This document shows, piece by piece, positions 38,307 to 46,653 of a stretch of 64,000 nucleotides of DNA. Positions within the stretch are counted from its first letter, which is position 1. Each line of letters begins with the position of its first letter. The stretch comes from Sphingobium sp. CR2-8 (GTDB taxonomy: Bacteria; Pseudomonadota; Alphaproteobacteria; Sphingomonadales; Sphingomonadaceae): contig NZ_JAYKZY010000002.1 in assembly GCF_035818615.1 (NCBI RefSeq), forward strand, positions 1,366,501 to 1,430,500, written 5' to 3'. A model generated the notes under the pieces. That model ran no database searches and had not been told where the DNA came from. It saw nothing but the letters and a program-made list of their open reading frames with translations. The position numbers were made by a program, and so were the translations under genes.

Positions 38307-39296
38307 TCAGGCGGCGCTCGGCATCTGCTGGCTGCAACAATGGAAGCTGCCGCCGCCCGACAGGATGGCGTCGCTGCGCAGGCCGACGATTTCCCGGCCC
38401 GGGAAGAAGGGGCGGAAGGCGTCGAGCGCGGCCTGGTCGTTGGGCTGGCCATAGATGGGCACGATGACCGCAGCGTTGCCGACGTAGAAATTCATGTAGC
38501 TGGCCGGGATGGCTTCGCCGTCCACCAGCACCAGGCCGGGGGAGGGGATGTCGACCACCTCCACCCCATGCGCCTTGGCGCGATCGCGGGCGTCGGCGTA
38601 GATCGCCCTATTGGGATCGTCGGCCGTCGTCGCGATCGGCAGGGCCAGCTTGCCGGGCGCCACGAAGCGGGCGAGATTGTCGACATGGCCGTCGGTATGG
38701 TCGTTCAGCAACCCGTCGCCCAGCCACAGCATGTCGGACAGGCCCAGCGCGCCTGCGAGCAACGTCTCGATCTTGCCGCGATCCAGATCCGGGTTGCGAT
38801 TGGGATTAAGCAGGCATTGCTCGGTCGTCACGAACAGGCCGGTGCCGTCGGTGTCGATTGCGCCCCCTTCGAACACCCAATTCTGGGTGGAGGTCATGAG
38901 GCCGGTGGTCGCAGCCAGCCGCGCCCCGATATCCTCGTCGCCGGGCATCCGATATTTGCCGCCCCAGCCGTTGAAGCCGAAATCGACCAATGCCCGGCCT
39001 TGTGCGCCGTTCAGCACTGCGATCGGCGCGGTGTCGCGTAGCCAGACGTCGCCCAGTTTCTGAACGACGATAGAGACACCAGAATCGACCAGCGCGCGGG
39101 CCGCCTGCGCATCGCCTTCATTGGCGACGACCAGCCGCACCGCTTCACCCCGGCCATCGGCATGGAGGGCGCTGGCGAAGGCGGCGATCTGCGCGCGGGC
39201 ATCCTCGAACGCGCCGGGCCATTCGGCGGGGTTGGTAGGAAAGCCGATCCAGGTCCAGTCGTGCGGCGCCCATTCGGCAGGCATGCGGAAAGTCAT
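38307..39296 (-). CDS. aguA: Agmatine deiminase
   Basis: Converts agmatine to N-carbamoylputrescine, the step before AguB. The 329-aa pentein-fold enzyme has MPAEWAPHDWTWIGFPTNP at the start, VWLRDTAPI, FEGGAIDTDGTGLF and the His/Asp motif LNDHTDGHVDNLARF. The nucleophile cysteine is in GGGSFHCCSQQ near the C-terminus (about 320). AAGGA is nine bases before the ATG. It heads the minus-strand putrescine cluster. Confidence 0.95.
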   Translation of the reverse strand: MTFRMPAEWAPHDWTWIGFPTNPAEWPGAFEDARAQIAAFASALHADGRGEAVRLVVANEGDAQAARALVDSGVSIVVQKLGDVWLRDTAPIAVLNGAQGRALVDFGFNGWGGKYRMPGDEDIGARLAATTGLMTSTQNWVFEGGAIDTDGTGLFVTTEQCLLNPNRNPDLDRGKIETLLAGALGLSDMLWLGDGLLNDHTDGHVDNLARFVAPGKLALPIATTADDPNRAIYADARDRAKAHGVEVVDIPSPGLVLVDGEAIPASYMNFYVGNAAVIVPIYGQPNDQAALDAFRPFFPGREIVGLRSDAILSGGGSFHCCSQQMPSAA

Positions 39297-39393
39297 GGCT
39301 TTTGTCCTTGCTCGACCGGGGGCCGATCCGTGATAGCGGGATTATGCGCGCTCCATAGCGTGCCATGTGCCAAGTGGACAGAGGGCGGATGCC

Positions 39394-39846
39394 ATGAAGA
39401 TACGCGTTTCGATGATGGCGGCGGGCCTTCTGCTTTCGCTGTCCGGTCCGGCAAGGGCCGGTGAGTTGCCGGACTGGCTGACCGGCGAATGGCAGCAGGA
39501 GCGGGCGGATCGCTGGACCGAGGAAGTATGGACCCTGCCGCGCGGCGGGATGATGATCGGTGTCGGTCGGACCGGGCGCGGGGAAAGCCTGCGGTCCTGG
39601 GAAGTGATGCGGATCGTGCGCGCCGCCGATGGATCGCTGGCGTTTCATGGCGCGCCCGACGGCGGCCCGGCGACCGTCTTTCCTTTGGTCGAGCAGGGCG
39701 TTCGCGATATCGTCTTCGCCAATCCCGACCATGATTATCCGCAACGCATCCGCTATTGGCGCGAAGGGCGACTGCTGATGGCCGAAACGTCGAAGATGGA
39801 CGGCAGCAATGTCCAGAGCTGGACCTACGCCCCGGCGGGGAAGTAG
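39394..39846 (+). CDS. DUF6265-type exported protein
   Basis: A 150-aa protein with a signal peptide (about 1-22, ending GPARAGE). The mature domain starts LPDWLTGEWQQERADRWTEE and continues EVWTLPRGGMMIGVGRTGRG, then FANPDHDYPQRIRYWREG, a pattern I associate with DUF6265 proteins of calycin-like beta-barrel shape. The start at 39394 has GAGGGCGG just upstream. It is divergent from aguA and convergent with the M28 peptidase. The function is unknown. Confidence 0.8.
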   Translation: MKIRVSMMAAGLLLSLSGPARAGELPDWLTGEWQQERADRWTEEVWTLPRGGMMIGVGRTGRGESLRSWEVMRIVRAADGSLAFHGAPDGGPATVFPLVEQGVRDIVFANPDHDYPQRIRYWREGRLLMAETSKMDGSNVQSWTYAPAGK

Positions 39847-39861
39847 GTCCAGCTACCGGTT

Positions 39862-41532
39862 TTACTTCCCCGCCCGATCCTTGTCGCGGATGGCGCGGAA
39901 TTCGTCGCCTTCCACCCAGTTGGGCCAGTCGGTGGTCGTCGCCAGGTCGCGGCCGACACTGTAATAGAGTTTCAGGTCGGCCAGGATGCCGGTCCAGTCC
40001 CAGTTGGGATCATATTCGTCCTTGGGACCGTGATAGCGGTTCTTGGTATAATCCTCCGCCGCGGCCAGACCCGCTGCCGTGCCGCCCTTCACCAGATCCT
40101 CGCCACCCTCGAAATAGAGCATCGGCAGGCCATATTTGGCGAAGCTGAAATGGTCGGAACGATAATAAAAGCCCTTCTCCGGGGTCGGCTCCAACGTCGC
40201 GACACGGTCCTGCGCGGCGAGCGCGCGGTCGAGATAGGCGTCGAGCTGCGACTTGCCCTTGCCGATGACCACGACATTCTTTGCCAGCCCCGCAACCGAC
40301 AAAGCGTCCATGTTCACGCCGCCCACGGTCCTGGCGAAGGGAAAGACCGGGTTCTTACCATAATAGGCCGATCCCAGCAGACCCGATTCCTCCCCGGTCA
40401 CGGCAAGGAACACTTGGCTGCGGTCGGTCGGCCCGGCCTTCACATTGGCCTGCGCCAGCGCGACCAGCGCGGCGGTGCCGGTGGCGTTGTCGACCGCGCC
40501 GTTGCAGATATCGTCGCCGTCGGGCGCGGCCTGGCAGTGGCCCAGATGGTCCCAATGGGCGCTGTAGAGCACATATTCGTCGGGCCGGGTCTTGCCGGGC
40601 AGCAACGCCACGACATTTTTCGAGCTATGCTTGCGCAGGTCGTTGTCGAAGGACAGACTGGCCTTCACCCCTGTGAGCGGCACCGCCTTGAAGCCTGGCT
40701 TCTTGGCTGCCGCCATTTGGGCGTTCAGGTCCAGGCCTGCGCTGGCGAACAGAGCCGACGCCTTGTCCTTCTGAATCCAGCCGATCGCCTGGCTCTGGTC
40801 GGCATTGCCGTTGGCGCTGTCGGCGACATGTTGCGCGCCGGTCCAACTGGACTGGACGACGTTCCAGCCATAGGCGGCAGGCACCGTGTCATGCACGATG
40901 ATCGCGGCGGCCGCACCCTGCCGAGCGGCTTCCTCGAACTTGTAGGTCCAGCGGCCATAATAGGTCATTGCCCGGCCGTTGAACGGGCCGGTCAGCCCCT
41001 GCGTCTCATAATCAGGGTCGTTGACCAGGATGATGACCGTCTTGCCCTTCACATCCAGCCCGGCATAGTCGTTCCAGCCCTTTTCCGGCGCGTTGATGCC
41101 ATAGCCGACGAATACGACCGGGCTGTCCTTGATCGTGATCTTTGACTGAGTCGTGCGATAGGTGCCGACCACCATTTCGGGGCCATAGGCGGCGGTGACG
41201 GCGCTCTTGCCGCCGGTGAAGGACAGCGGCGACACATTCTTCGCGGTGATTTCCACCAGCGGCACATCCTGGAACCAGCTGCCCTTGTTGCCGGGCTTCA
41301 GGCCCAGCTTGGCAAATTCGGCGGCGAGCAGCGCCAGCGTCTTTTCCTCGCCGGGCGATCCAGGCGCGCGCCCTTCATAGGCGTCGGAGGACAGTTCCTT
41401 CACCAGCCGCTTCATCGTGTCGATCGACGGCTCGGCCGTTTTGGCGGCGGTGGACCTGGCTGGTGCCGCAGTCGCAACGACCGGTGTGGACAGGGCAAGG
41501 ACGGCGGCGATCGCCGCAATGGAGCTACGCAT
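39862..41532 (-). CDS. M28 family zinc aminopeptidase, exported
   Basis: A 556-aa secreted metallopeptidase. The signal peptide is about residues 1-23. A PA domain is inserted at about 140-290 (VVFVGYGINAPEKGWNDYAG, AAIIVHD). The zinc ligands of M28 are visible in order: HWDHLG, GAVDNATGTAALVALA, the catalytic GEESGLLGSAYYG, GGVNMDALS and RSDHFSFAKYGLP. It may trim peptides in the periplasm or outside the cell. It is a single-gene unit. Confidence 0.93.
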   Translation of the reverse strand: MRSSIAAIAAVLALSTPVVATAAPARSTAAKTAEPSIDTMKRLVKELSSDAYEGRAPGSPGEEKTLALLAAEFAKLGLKPGNKGSWFQDVPLVEITAKNVSPLSFTGGKSAVTAAYGPEMVVGTYRTTQSKITIKDSPVVFVGYGINAPEKGWNDYAGLDVKGKTVIILVNDPDYETQGLTGPFNGRAMTYYGRWTYKFEEAARQGAAAAIIVHDTVPAAYGWNVVQSSWTGAQHVADSANGNADQSQAIGWIQKDKASALFASAGLDLNAQMAAAKKPGFKAVPLTGVKASLSFDNDLRKHSSKNVVALLPGKTRPDEYVLYSAHWDHLGHCQAAPDGDDICNGAVDNATGTAALVALAQANVKAGPTDRSQVFLAVTGEESGLLGSAYYGKNPVFPFARTVGGVNMDALSVAGLAKNVVVIGKGKSQLDAYLDRALAAQDRVATLEPTPEKGFYYRSDHFSFAKYGLPMLYFEGGEDLVKGGTAAGLAAAEDYTKNRYHGPKDEYDPNWDWTGILADLKLYYSVGRDLATTTDWPNWVEGDEFRAIRDKDRAGK

Positions 41533-41607
41533 GGAATACCCTCTGTTTTACGAATGCGCAGGTGATGCCACCGTGTGGCAGGTCGCGCAAGAATGTTGCG
41601 CACACAG

Positions 41608-41639
41608 AAAAGGGCGGCTCTTTGCAGAGCCGCCCTTTT
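41608..41639 (-). terminator. Bidirectional terminator, mainly for rpsD
   Basis: AAAAGGGCGGCTCT and AGAGCCGCCCTTTT form a 14-bp stem around TTGC. It begins about 25 bases after the rpsD stop on the minus strand and has T-runs in both directions. Confidence 0.88.
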
Positions 41640-41663
41640 CGTAATTCCGTATCGGTAAACCGA

Positions 41664-42278
41664 TTAGCGCGAATAGAATTCGACGACCAGGTTCGGTTCC
41701 ATCTTCACCGGGTAGGGCACTTCGTCCAGCGTCGGCACGCGGACATAGCTGACCTTGGTCGCGCCGTCGGGGGCGACATAGTCGGGGATGTCACGCTCTG
41801 GCAGGCTCTGCGCTTCCAGAACCAGCGCCATTTCCTGCGCCTTCTTGCCCAGGGTGATTTCGTCGCCCGGCTTCACCAGACGCGACGCGATGTTGCACTT
41901 CACGCCGTTCACATAGATGTGCCCGTGGGACACGATCTGACGGGCCGAGAAGATGGTCGGCGCGAACTTGGCGCGGTACACGACGGCGTCGAGGCGGCGC
42001 TCCAGCAGACCGATCAGGTTCTGGCCGGTGTCGCCCTTCATGCGGCTGGCTTCGAAATAGTTCTTCTTGAACTGCTTTTCGGTGATGTCGCCGTAATAGC
42101 CCTTCAGCTTCTGCTTGGCGCGCAGCTGGATGCCATAGTCGGACATCTTGCCCTTGCGGCGCTGGCCGTGCTGACCGGGACCATATTCGCGCTTGTTCAC
42201 AGGCGACTTGGGACGGCCCCAGATATTCTCGCCCATGCGACGGTCGAGCTTGTACTTGGCGCTGGTGCGCTTCGTCAT
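41664..42278 (-). CDS. rpsD: 30S ribosomal protein S4
   Basis: Primary 16S rRNA-binding protein that starts 30S assembly. The 204-aa protein has [20 protein letters not shown] at the start, the zinc-less N-domain, and the S4 RNA-binding domain at about 93-155 ([20 protein letters not shown] and [20 protein letters not shown]). It is a single gene, as in other alphaproteobacteria, and is followed by a strong terminator. Confidence 0.98.
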   Translation of the reverse strand: MTKRTSAKYKLDRRMGENIWGRPKSPVNKREYGPGQHGQRRKGKMSDYGIQLRAKQKLKGYYGDITEKQFKKNYFEASRMKGDTGQNLIGLLERRLDAVVYRAKFAPTIFSARQIVSHGHIYVNGVKCNIASRLVKPGDEITLGKKAQEMALVLEAQSLPERDIPDYVAPDGATKVSYVRVPTLDEVPYPVKMEPNLVVEFYSR

Positions 42279-42467
42279 AGATAATTCCTAGTAATTGCTT
42301 TTAACGTTGTTCCCGGTATCGCCTACGTCCGTATTGCGTCATGCGCTCAGGGGCAGGGCCGCCGCTTCACCGGGATGCGGAGCCAATTGCGAAGGCGCGC
42401 CTATGACCATATGGACCCTGTATGTCAACCCTCGACAGGCTGCGCGCGGCGGCTTAGTCGGTCAGGC

Positions 42468-42764
42468 ATGACTCCCGAACATTATTCCACCATGGCGCAG
42501 GTGCGCGCTGGCGTCGACAATCTCGACCGGCAGATCGTCGCCTTGCTGGCGCAACGCTTCGCCCATATGCGCGCCGCCGCCCGGATCAAGCCCGATCGCA
42601 GCGCGGTGCGCGACGAAGCGCGCAAGGCGGAGGTCATCGCCAACGCCTGTGCCGAGGCGGAGGCGTTGGGGGTGCCGTGCGACTTGATCGCGGGCATGTG
42701 GGAAGAACTGGTCGAAGCGTCGATCGCCTATGAAATGGCGGAGTTCGACCGGACGCGGGGGTGA
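42468..42764 (+). CDS. Chorismate mutase, AroQ type
   Basis: A 98-aa all-helical chorismate mutase that turns chorismate into prephenate. The sequence VRAGVDNLDRQIVALLAQRF (about residues 9-28), the MRAAARIKPDR helix with its basic residues and the final EELVEASIAYEMAEFD match the AroQ/PchB group. The ATG at 42468 is preceded by a close AGG; a start at 42492 would remove part of the first helix. Isochorismate-pyruvate lyase activity cannot be excluded, but no salicylate genes are near. Confidence 0.88.
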   Translation: MTPEHYSTMAQVRAGVDNLDRQIVALLAQRFAHMRAAARIKPDRSAVRDEARKAEVIANACAEAEALGVPCDLIAGMWEELVEASIAYEMAEFDRTRG

Positions 42765-42772
42765 ACATGACT

Positions 42773-42836
42773 CCGTTCGGTTCGAGCTTGTCGAGAACCC
42801 TGGCGCCAGGGTTCTCGACAAGCTCGAACCGAACGG
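42773..42836. repeat. Perfect 64-bp palindrome between convergent genes
   Basis: Bases 42773-42804 are an exact reverse complement of 42805-42836. The arm opens with CCGTTCGGTTCGAGCTTGTC. This is the cleanest copy of the family in the window and lies between the stop codons of the chorismate mutase and trmJ-like genes, so it probably ends transcription in both directions. Confidence 0.95.
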
Positions 42837-42846
42837 GAAGGAGCAT

Positions 42847-43580
42847 TCAGCGTTCGCGCGGCCGCGCCAGATGCGACAGCACCCCGCGCAGCGTCCGCAC
42901 CTCCAGGTGGTTCCAGCCCGGCTTGGTCAGCAGGTTGCGCAGCGTCAGCCGGGTCGCACCGGCGCGGTCGGGCGGAAAGAAATAGCCGACCTTCACCAAC
43001 AGCGCATCGAGTTGCTCGATCATGCCCTCAAGCTCCACCTGCGGTGCAGGCTCACCCAGATCGGTGATGGTGGGCTGTTTCAGGTCCGCCTGTTTCGACC
43101 ATTCATAGGCGCACAATATGACCGCTTGGGCCAGGTTCAGCGACCCGAACTCGGGGTTGATCGGCACGGTCAGGATCTTGCGCGCGACCGCAACGTCCTC
43201 CGTCTCCAGCCCCGATCGTTCCGGGCCGAAGACATAGGCGCAGCGGCCCTGCGCGGCATGAACTTCTTGCGCTGCTTGCTCCGGTGTCACGACAGGCTTG
43301 GTCACGCCGCGCTTGCGCACCGTGGTGGCGTAGACATGGGCGCAGTCCGCCACCGCGTCGGCCAGTGTTTCGTAGACCTGGGCCTGGTCCAGGATGAAGT
43401 CCGCGCCTGCCGCCGACGGCCCGGCGTCGGGATTGGGCCAGCCGTCGCGCGGCGACACCAGCCGCATTTCGGTCAGCCCGAAATTCAGCATGGCGCGTGC
43501 CGCCTTCCCGATATTTTCCCCCAGCTGCGGGCGGACCAGGACGATGACGGGGGAGGGGGAGGGGCGTGATCTTCTGTCAT
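42847..43580 (-). CDS. trmJ: TrmJ-like tRNA 2'-O-methyltransferase, apparent frameshift near the N-terminus
   Basis: A SPOUT-class methyltransferase, probably modifying position 32 of tRNA. The body reads VIVLVRPQLGENIGKAARAM, LNFGLTEMRLVSPRDGWPNP, YVFGPERSGLETEDVAVARK and NPEFGSLNLAQAVILCAYEW, which are the SAM-knot motifs of the TrmH/TrmJ family. The only good start, ATG at 43580 (MTEDHAPPP), shares a base with the stop of the GIY-YIG gene (TAATG) but is in a different frame from the body. Adding one base to the G-runs at 43549-43564 joins them. The open frame alone would have to start at 43680 within repeat DNA, which is unlikely. It may be a sequencing error or a damaged gene. Confidence 0.8.
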
Positions 43581-43939
43581 TAAACCGTTCGTCCTGAGTA
43601 GGGGCTGAGCCTCCATATGTTCCGTTCGGTTCGAGCCAGGTCGAGCGCAGTCGAGACCCGCGGTCGAGAACGGGCTGCATCCGAAACGGCGTTCCAGTCG
43701 CCGCGAATCAGCGCCTCCTTCTTCTTCCGCGACCAATCCTTGACTTGTCGCTCCCGTTCCAAAGCGTTGATACGATCCGTGAAGGTCTCGCTGAAGACCA
43801 ATTCGACAGGCCGGCGATCATGGGTGTAGCCGGGCAACTCGCCGGACTGGTGCTGGGCGACGCGACGTTCAAGATCGTCCGTATGGCCGGTATAGTAAGA
43901 GCCGTCCGAACAGCGAAGGATGTAGATCCAGAAACTCAT
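43580..43939 (-). CDS. GIY-YIG domain protein
   Basis: A 119-aa single-domain GIY-YIG protein of the UPF0213/YhbQ-like type. The catalytic core is WIYILRCSDGSYYTGHTDDL (residues 4-23; YIL and YTG stand for GIY and YIG), with LERRVAQHQSG and the conserved glutamate in FTDRINALERERQVKDWSR. The C-terminal 30 residues are encoded inside a CCGTTCGGTTCGAG repeat element (43622-43658), so the tail is repeat-derived. The start at 43939 fits family length. Biological role is unknown for most members. Confidence 0.87.
   Translation of the reverse strand: MSFWIYILRCSDGSYYTGHTDDLERRVAQHQSGELPGYTHDRRPVELVFSETFTDRINALERERQVKDWSRKKKEALIRGDWNAVSDAARSRPRVSTALDLARTERNIWRLSPYSGRTV
43622..43658. repeat. Half-copy of the CCGTTCGGTTCGAG element inside a coding region
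   Basis: CCGTTCGGTTCGAGCCAGGT continues into GAGCGCAGTCGAGACC. It lies within the C-terminal codons of the GIY-YIG gene and lacks the mirrored arm. Confidence 0.75.
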
Positions 43940-43950
43940 ATGGCGCGGGA

Positions 43951-43975
43951 TTCTCGACAAGCTCGAACTGAACGG
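43951..43975. repeat. Half-copy of the same repeat upstream of the GIY-YIG gene
   Basis: TTCTCGACAAGCTCGAACTG followed by AACGG matches one arm of the 42773 palindrome with one change. With 43622-43658 it brackets the GIY-YIG gene in opposite orientation. Confidence 0.75.
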
Positions 43976-44002
43976 GGGTTGGGATGACCGCTGGTCACAT
44001 CC

Positions 44003-44464
44003 TCACTCTCGCCCGACTTCTTTCACCGTCCCTGCGAATTCCTCGAAATCCTTGGCGTCGGTGAAGTCCTTATAGACGCTCGCGAAGCGTATATAGGCGA
44101 CGCTGTCGAGGCGTTTGAGCCCTTCCATCACCAGTTCGCCGATCGCGCGGGCCGGGACTTCGCTGTCGCCGCTGGTTTCCAATTGGCGCTGGATGCCGGA
44201 GATCAGCTTTTCCAGGCGGCTGGGGTCGATCGGTCGCTTGCGGCAGGCGATGCCGATGGAGCGGGCCAGCTTGTCCCGCTCGAACGCTTCCTTGCGCCCC
44301 TCGCTCTTCACGACCCAGATGTCGCGCAGCTGGATGCGCTCGAAGGTGGTGAAGCGCGCGGCGCAGGCTTCGCACTGGCGGCGGCGGCGGATGGCGGCGC
44401 CATCCTCCGTCGGACGGCTGTCCTTCACCTGGCTGTCTTCATGGGCGCAGAAGGGGCAGCGCAT
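44003..44464 (-). CDS. nrdR: Transcriptional repressor NrdR
   Basis: Zinc-ribbon and ATP-cone regulator that represses ribonucleotide reductase genes when dATP is high. The 153-aa protein has the zinc cysteines in [17 protein letters not shown] and [18 protein letters not shown], and the ATP-cone at about 49-139 ([20 protein letters not shown], then [13 protein letters not shown]). It follows glyA on the same strand, a usual order. Confidence 0.97.
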   Translation of the reverse strand: MRCPFCAHEDSQVKDSRPTEDGAAIRRRRQCEACAARFTTFERIQLRDIWVVKSEGRKEAFERDKLARSIGIACRKRPIDPSRLEKLISGIQRQLETSGDSEVPARAIGELVMEGLKRLDSVAYIRFASVYKDFTDAKDFEEFAGTVKEVGRE

Positions 44465-44476
44465 GGATAATAATCT

Positions 44477-44546
44477 CCGTTCGTTTCGAGCCGCTTCGGA
44501 AAACGATGTCGCTGAACCCGTTTCTCGACAAGCTCGAAACGAACGG
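44477..44546. repeat. Intergenic inverted repeat between glyA and nrdR
   Basis: CCGTTCGTTTCGAG at the left is mirrored by CTCGAAACGAACGG at the right around about 42 bases. It is a variant of the 2605/42773 family with GTTTC in place of GGTTC. Confidence 0.85.
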
Positions 44547-44556
44547 CTCTCTCATC

Positions 44557-45858
44557 TTAATAGATCGGGAAGCGCGCCGTCAGGCCCAGCACCTTCTCGC
44601 GCACATGGGCTTCGACTTGGCCATCGCCTTCGTCGCCGTTGCGGTTGAGGCCTTCCACGACCTGCGCGATCAGGCGGCCGATTTCGCGGAACTCTTCCTC
44701 CCGGAAGCCGCGCGTCGTGCCGGCCGGCGTGCCGAGCCGCACGCCCGACGTGACGAACGGGCTGGCCGTGTCGAACGGCACATTGTTCTTGTTGCAGGTG
44801 ATGTAGGCGCGATCGAGCGCCTTTTCCGCGGCTTTGCCGGTGGTGTTCTTCGCGCGCAGGTCGACCAGCATCAGGTGATTGTCGGTGCCGCCCGACACGA
44901 TCGACAGGCCGGCTTCGACCAACGTTTCAGACAGGGCGCGGGCATTGGCGACGATCTGATGCGCATAAGCCTTGAACTCTGGCGTCAGCGCTTCCTTGAA
45001 CGCCACCGCCTTGGCCGCGATGATGTGCATCAGCGGGCCGCCCTGCAGGCCGGGGAAGATCGCGCTGTTGAATTTCTTGGCCAGCGCCTCGTCATTGCAC
45101 AGGATGATGCCCGACCGAGGTCCACGCAGCGACTTGTGGGTCGTGGTGGTGGTGACGTGGGCGTAAGGCACCGGCGAGGGGTGCGCGCCGCCCGCGACCA
45201 GGCCGGAGAAGTGCGACATGTCGGCCAGAAGATAGGCGCCCACCTCATCGGCGATCTCGCGGAAACGCTTGAAGTCCCAGACGCGCGAATAGGCGGTGCC
45301 GCCGCAGATGATGAGCTTGGGCTTGGATTCGCGCGCGATGCGGGCGACTTCGTCCATGTCGATCAGATGATCGTCGGGACGAACCCCATATGCGACGGGC
45401 TTGAACCACTTGCCGCTCATGTTGACGGGCGAGCCGTGGGTCAGGTGGCCGCCGGACGACAGGTCGAGCCCCATGAACGTGTCGCCCGGTTGCAGCAGCG
45501 CCAGGAACACGGCCTGGTTCATCTGGCTGCCGCTATTGGGCTGGACGTTGGCGAAGTTCGCGCCGAACAGCTGCTTGGCGCGCTCGATCGCCAGCGTTTC
45601 GACCACGTCTGCATATTCGCAGCCGCCATAGTAACGCTTGCCCGGATAGCCCTCGGCATATTTGTTTGTGAAGATGGAGCCTGCGGCTTCCAGCACCGCC
45701 TTCGACACGATATTTTCGGACGCGATCAGTTCGATCTTGTCCTGCTGGCGCTTCAGCTCATTGCCGATCGCGCCGAAGATGTCCGGGTCCGCGCTGCTGA
45801 GCGATTCACTGAAGAAGCCTTCCTGGCGGATGGCGGGCGAAAGCGTGTCTGTGCTCAT
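44557..45858 (-). CDS. glyA: Serine hydroxymethyltransferase
   Basis: PLP enzyme that interconverts serine and glycine and feeds one-carbon units to folate. At 433 aa it is full length. Motifs include [40 protein letters not shown], the PLP-lysine stretch [16 protein letters not shown] and [24 protein letters not shown] lies seven bases before the ATG. It sits between rpiB and nrdR. Confidence 0.98.
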   Translation of the reverse strand: MSTDTLSPAIRQEGFFSESLSSADPDIFGAIGNELKRQQDKIELIASENIVSKAVLEAAGSIFTNKYAEGYPGKRYYGGCEYADVVETLAIERAKQLFGANFANVQPNSGSQMNQAVFLALLQPGDTFMGLDLSSGGHLTHGSPVNMSGKWFKPVAYGVRPDDHLIDMDEVARIARESKPKLIICGGTAYSRVWDFKRFREIADEVGAYLLADMSHFSGLVAGGAHPSPVPYAHVTTTTTHKSLRGPRSGIILCNDEALAKKFNSAIFPGLQGGPLMHIIAAKAVAFKEALTPEFKAYAHQIVANARALSETLVEAGLSIVSGGTDNHLMLVDLRAKNTTGKAAEKALDRAYITCNKNNVPFDTASPFVTSGVRLGTPAGTTRGFREEEFREIGRLIAQVVEGLNRNGDEGDGQVEAHVREKVLGLTARFPIY

Positions 45859-45870
45859 CGAAATATCCTT

Positions 45871-46308
45871 TCAGAGCGCGGGCTGGGATAATTTCTCGAC
45901 GCGGCCGGCATGGCGGCCACCGCCGAAATCGGTGGAGAGAAAAGCGGTGACGCAGGCCTTGGCCATGTCCACGCCCGTCAGGCGCGCGCCCATCGCGATG
46001 ACATTGGCGTCATTATGTTCGCGCGACAGGGCGGCCGACAGCGGTTCCCCCACCAGCGCGCAGCGGCAGGCGGGGTTGCGATTGACGGCGATCGAAATGC
46101 CTATGCCAGAGCCGCACAGCGCAATGCCGCGCTCCGCTGCGCCCGAGGCGACGGCTGTCGCGAGCTTGTAACCAAAATCGGGATAGTCGACCCGGTCGGC
46201 AGTCGCGGGGCCAAGGTCGGCGACGTCATGCCCCTCGTCGCGCAGCCATTGCGCAAGCTCCGCCTTCAGTTCGACGGCGGCATGATCGGAAGCGATGGCG
46301 ATCTTCAT
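45871..46308 (-). CDS. rpiB: Ribose-5-phosphate isomerase B
   Basis: Interconverts ribose 5-phosphate and ribulose 5-phosphate. The 145-aa protein matches the RpiB/LacAB family with IAIASDHAAVELKAELAQWL at the start, DYPDFGYKLATAVASG, the catalytic-site GIALCGSGIGISIAVNRNPA and EHNDANVIAMGARLTG. The ATG at 46308 gives the family start; the frame continues upstream without a plausible protein. It heads the rpiB-glyA-nrdR run. Confidence 0.96.
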   Translation of the reverse strand: MKIAIASDHAAVELKAELAQWLRDEGHDVADLGPATADRVDYPDFGYKLATAVASGAAERGIALCGSGIGISIAVNRNPACRCALVGEPLSAALSREHNDANVIAMGARLTGVDMAKACVTAFLSTDFGGGRHAGRVEKLSQPAL

Positions 46309-46413
46309 GGCTGTTGGGCCCCTGCGTCCATGGGGTGATTCGAGTCTGGGCGCGTCATAGGGGGAGAGGCGGGCAATTGCCACCGTCCAGCTTGCCGACT
46401 ATGCATCGTCGCC

Positions 46414-46605
46414 ATGGCTGGCACGATTTTATCCATATTGATGCTCGCAGGCGTCCTGCTCACGGGCGGTGGCATTTATGCGGTCGTGAAGAAGGGCGAC
46501 CGCAAGCGCGGCGGCCTGATGATCGTCGCGGGCCTCGTCATGTTCGGCAATGTCGCGATCAGCGCGATACCGGGGCCGGATATCGCGCCGCTGGAACGGC
46601 GATAA
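46414..46605 (+). CDS. Small two-helix membrane protein
   Basis: A 63-aa protein with two predicted membrane helices, about residues 3-24 (GTILSILMLAGVLLTGGGIY) and 35-53 (LMIVAGLVMFGNVAISAI), joined by a basic loop KKGDRKRGG. The tail PGPDIAPLERR is polar. The stop is followed at once by a terminator, which supports a real short gene. No family was recognised. Confidence 0.75.
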   Translation: MAGTILSILMLAGVLLTGGGIYAVVKKGDRKRGGLMIVAGLVMFGNVAISAIPGPDIAPLERR

Positions 46606-46638
46606 AAAGGGGCCGCCTTTCGGCAGCCCCTTTTCTTT
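46605..46638 (+). terminator. Terminator after the small membrane protein gene
   Basis: AAAAGGGGCCGCC and GGCAGCCCCTTTT pair (one bulge) around TTTC and are followed by CTTTT. On the other strand it also lies 16 bases after the alpha/beta hydrolase stop, so it probably serves both genes. Confidence 0.87.
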
Positions 46639-46653
46639 TAGCTGTGCCGATCC

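Noticed and set aside
43580..43680. Upstream ATG at 43680 as the trmJ-like start
   Set aside because: The extra 33 codons lie in a repeat element and inside the GIY-YIG gene, so they are unlikely to be native coding sequence.
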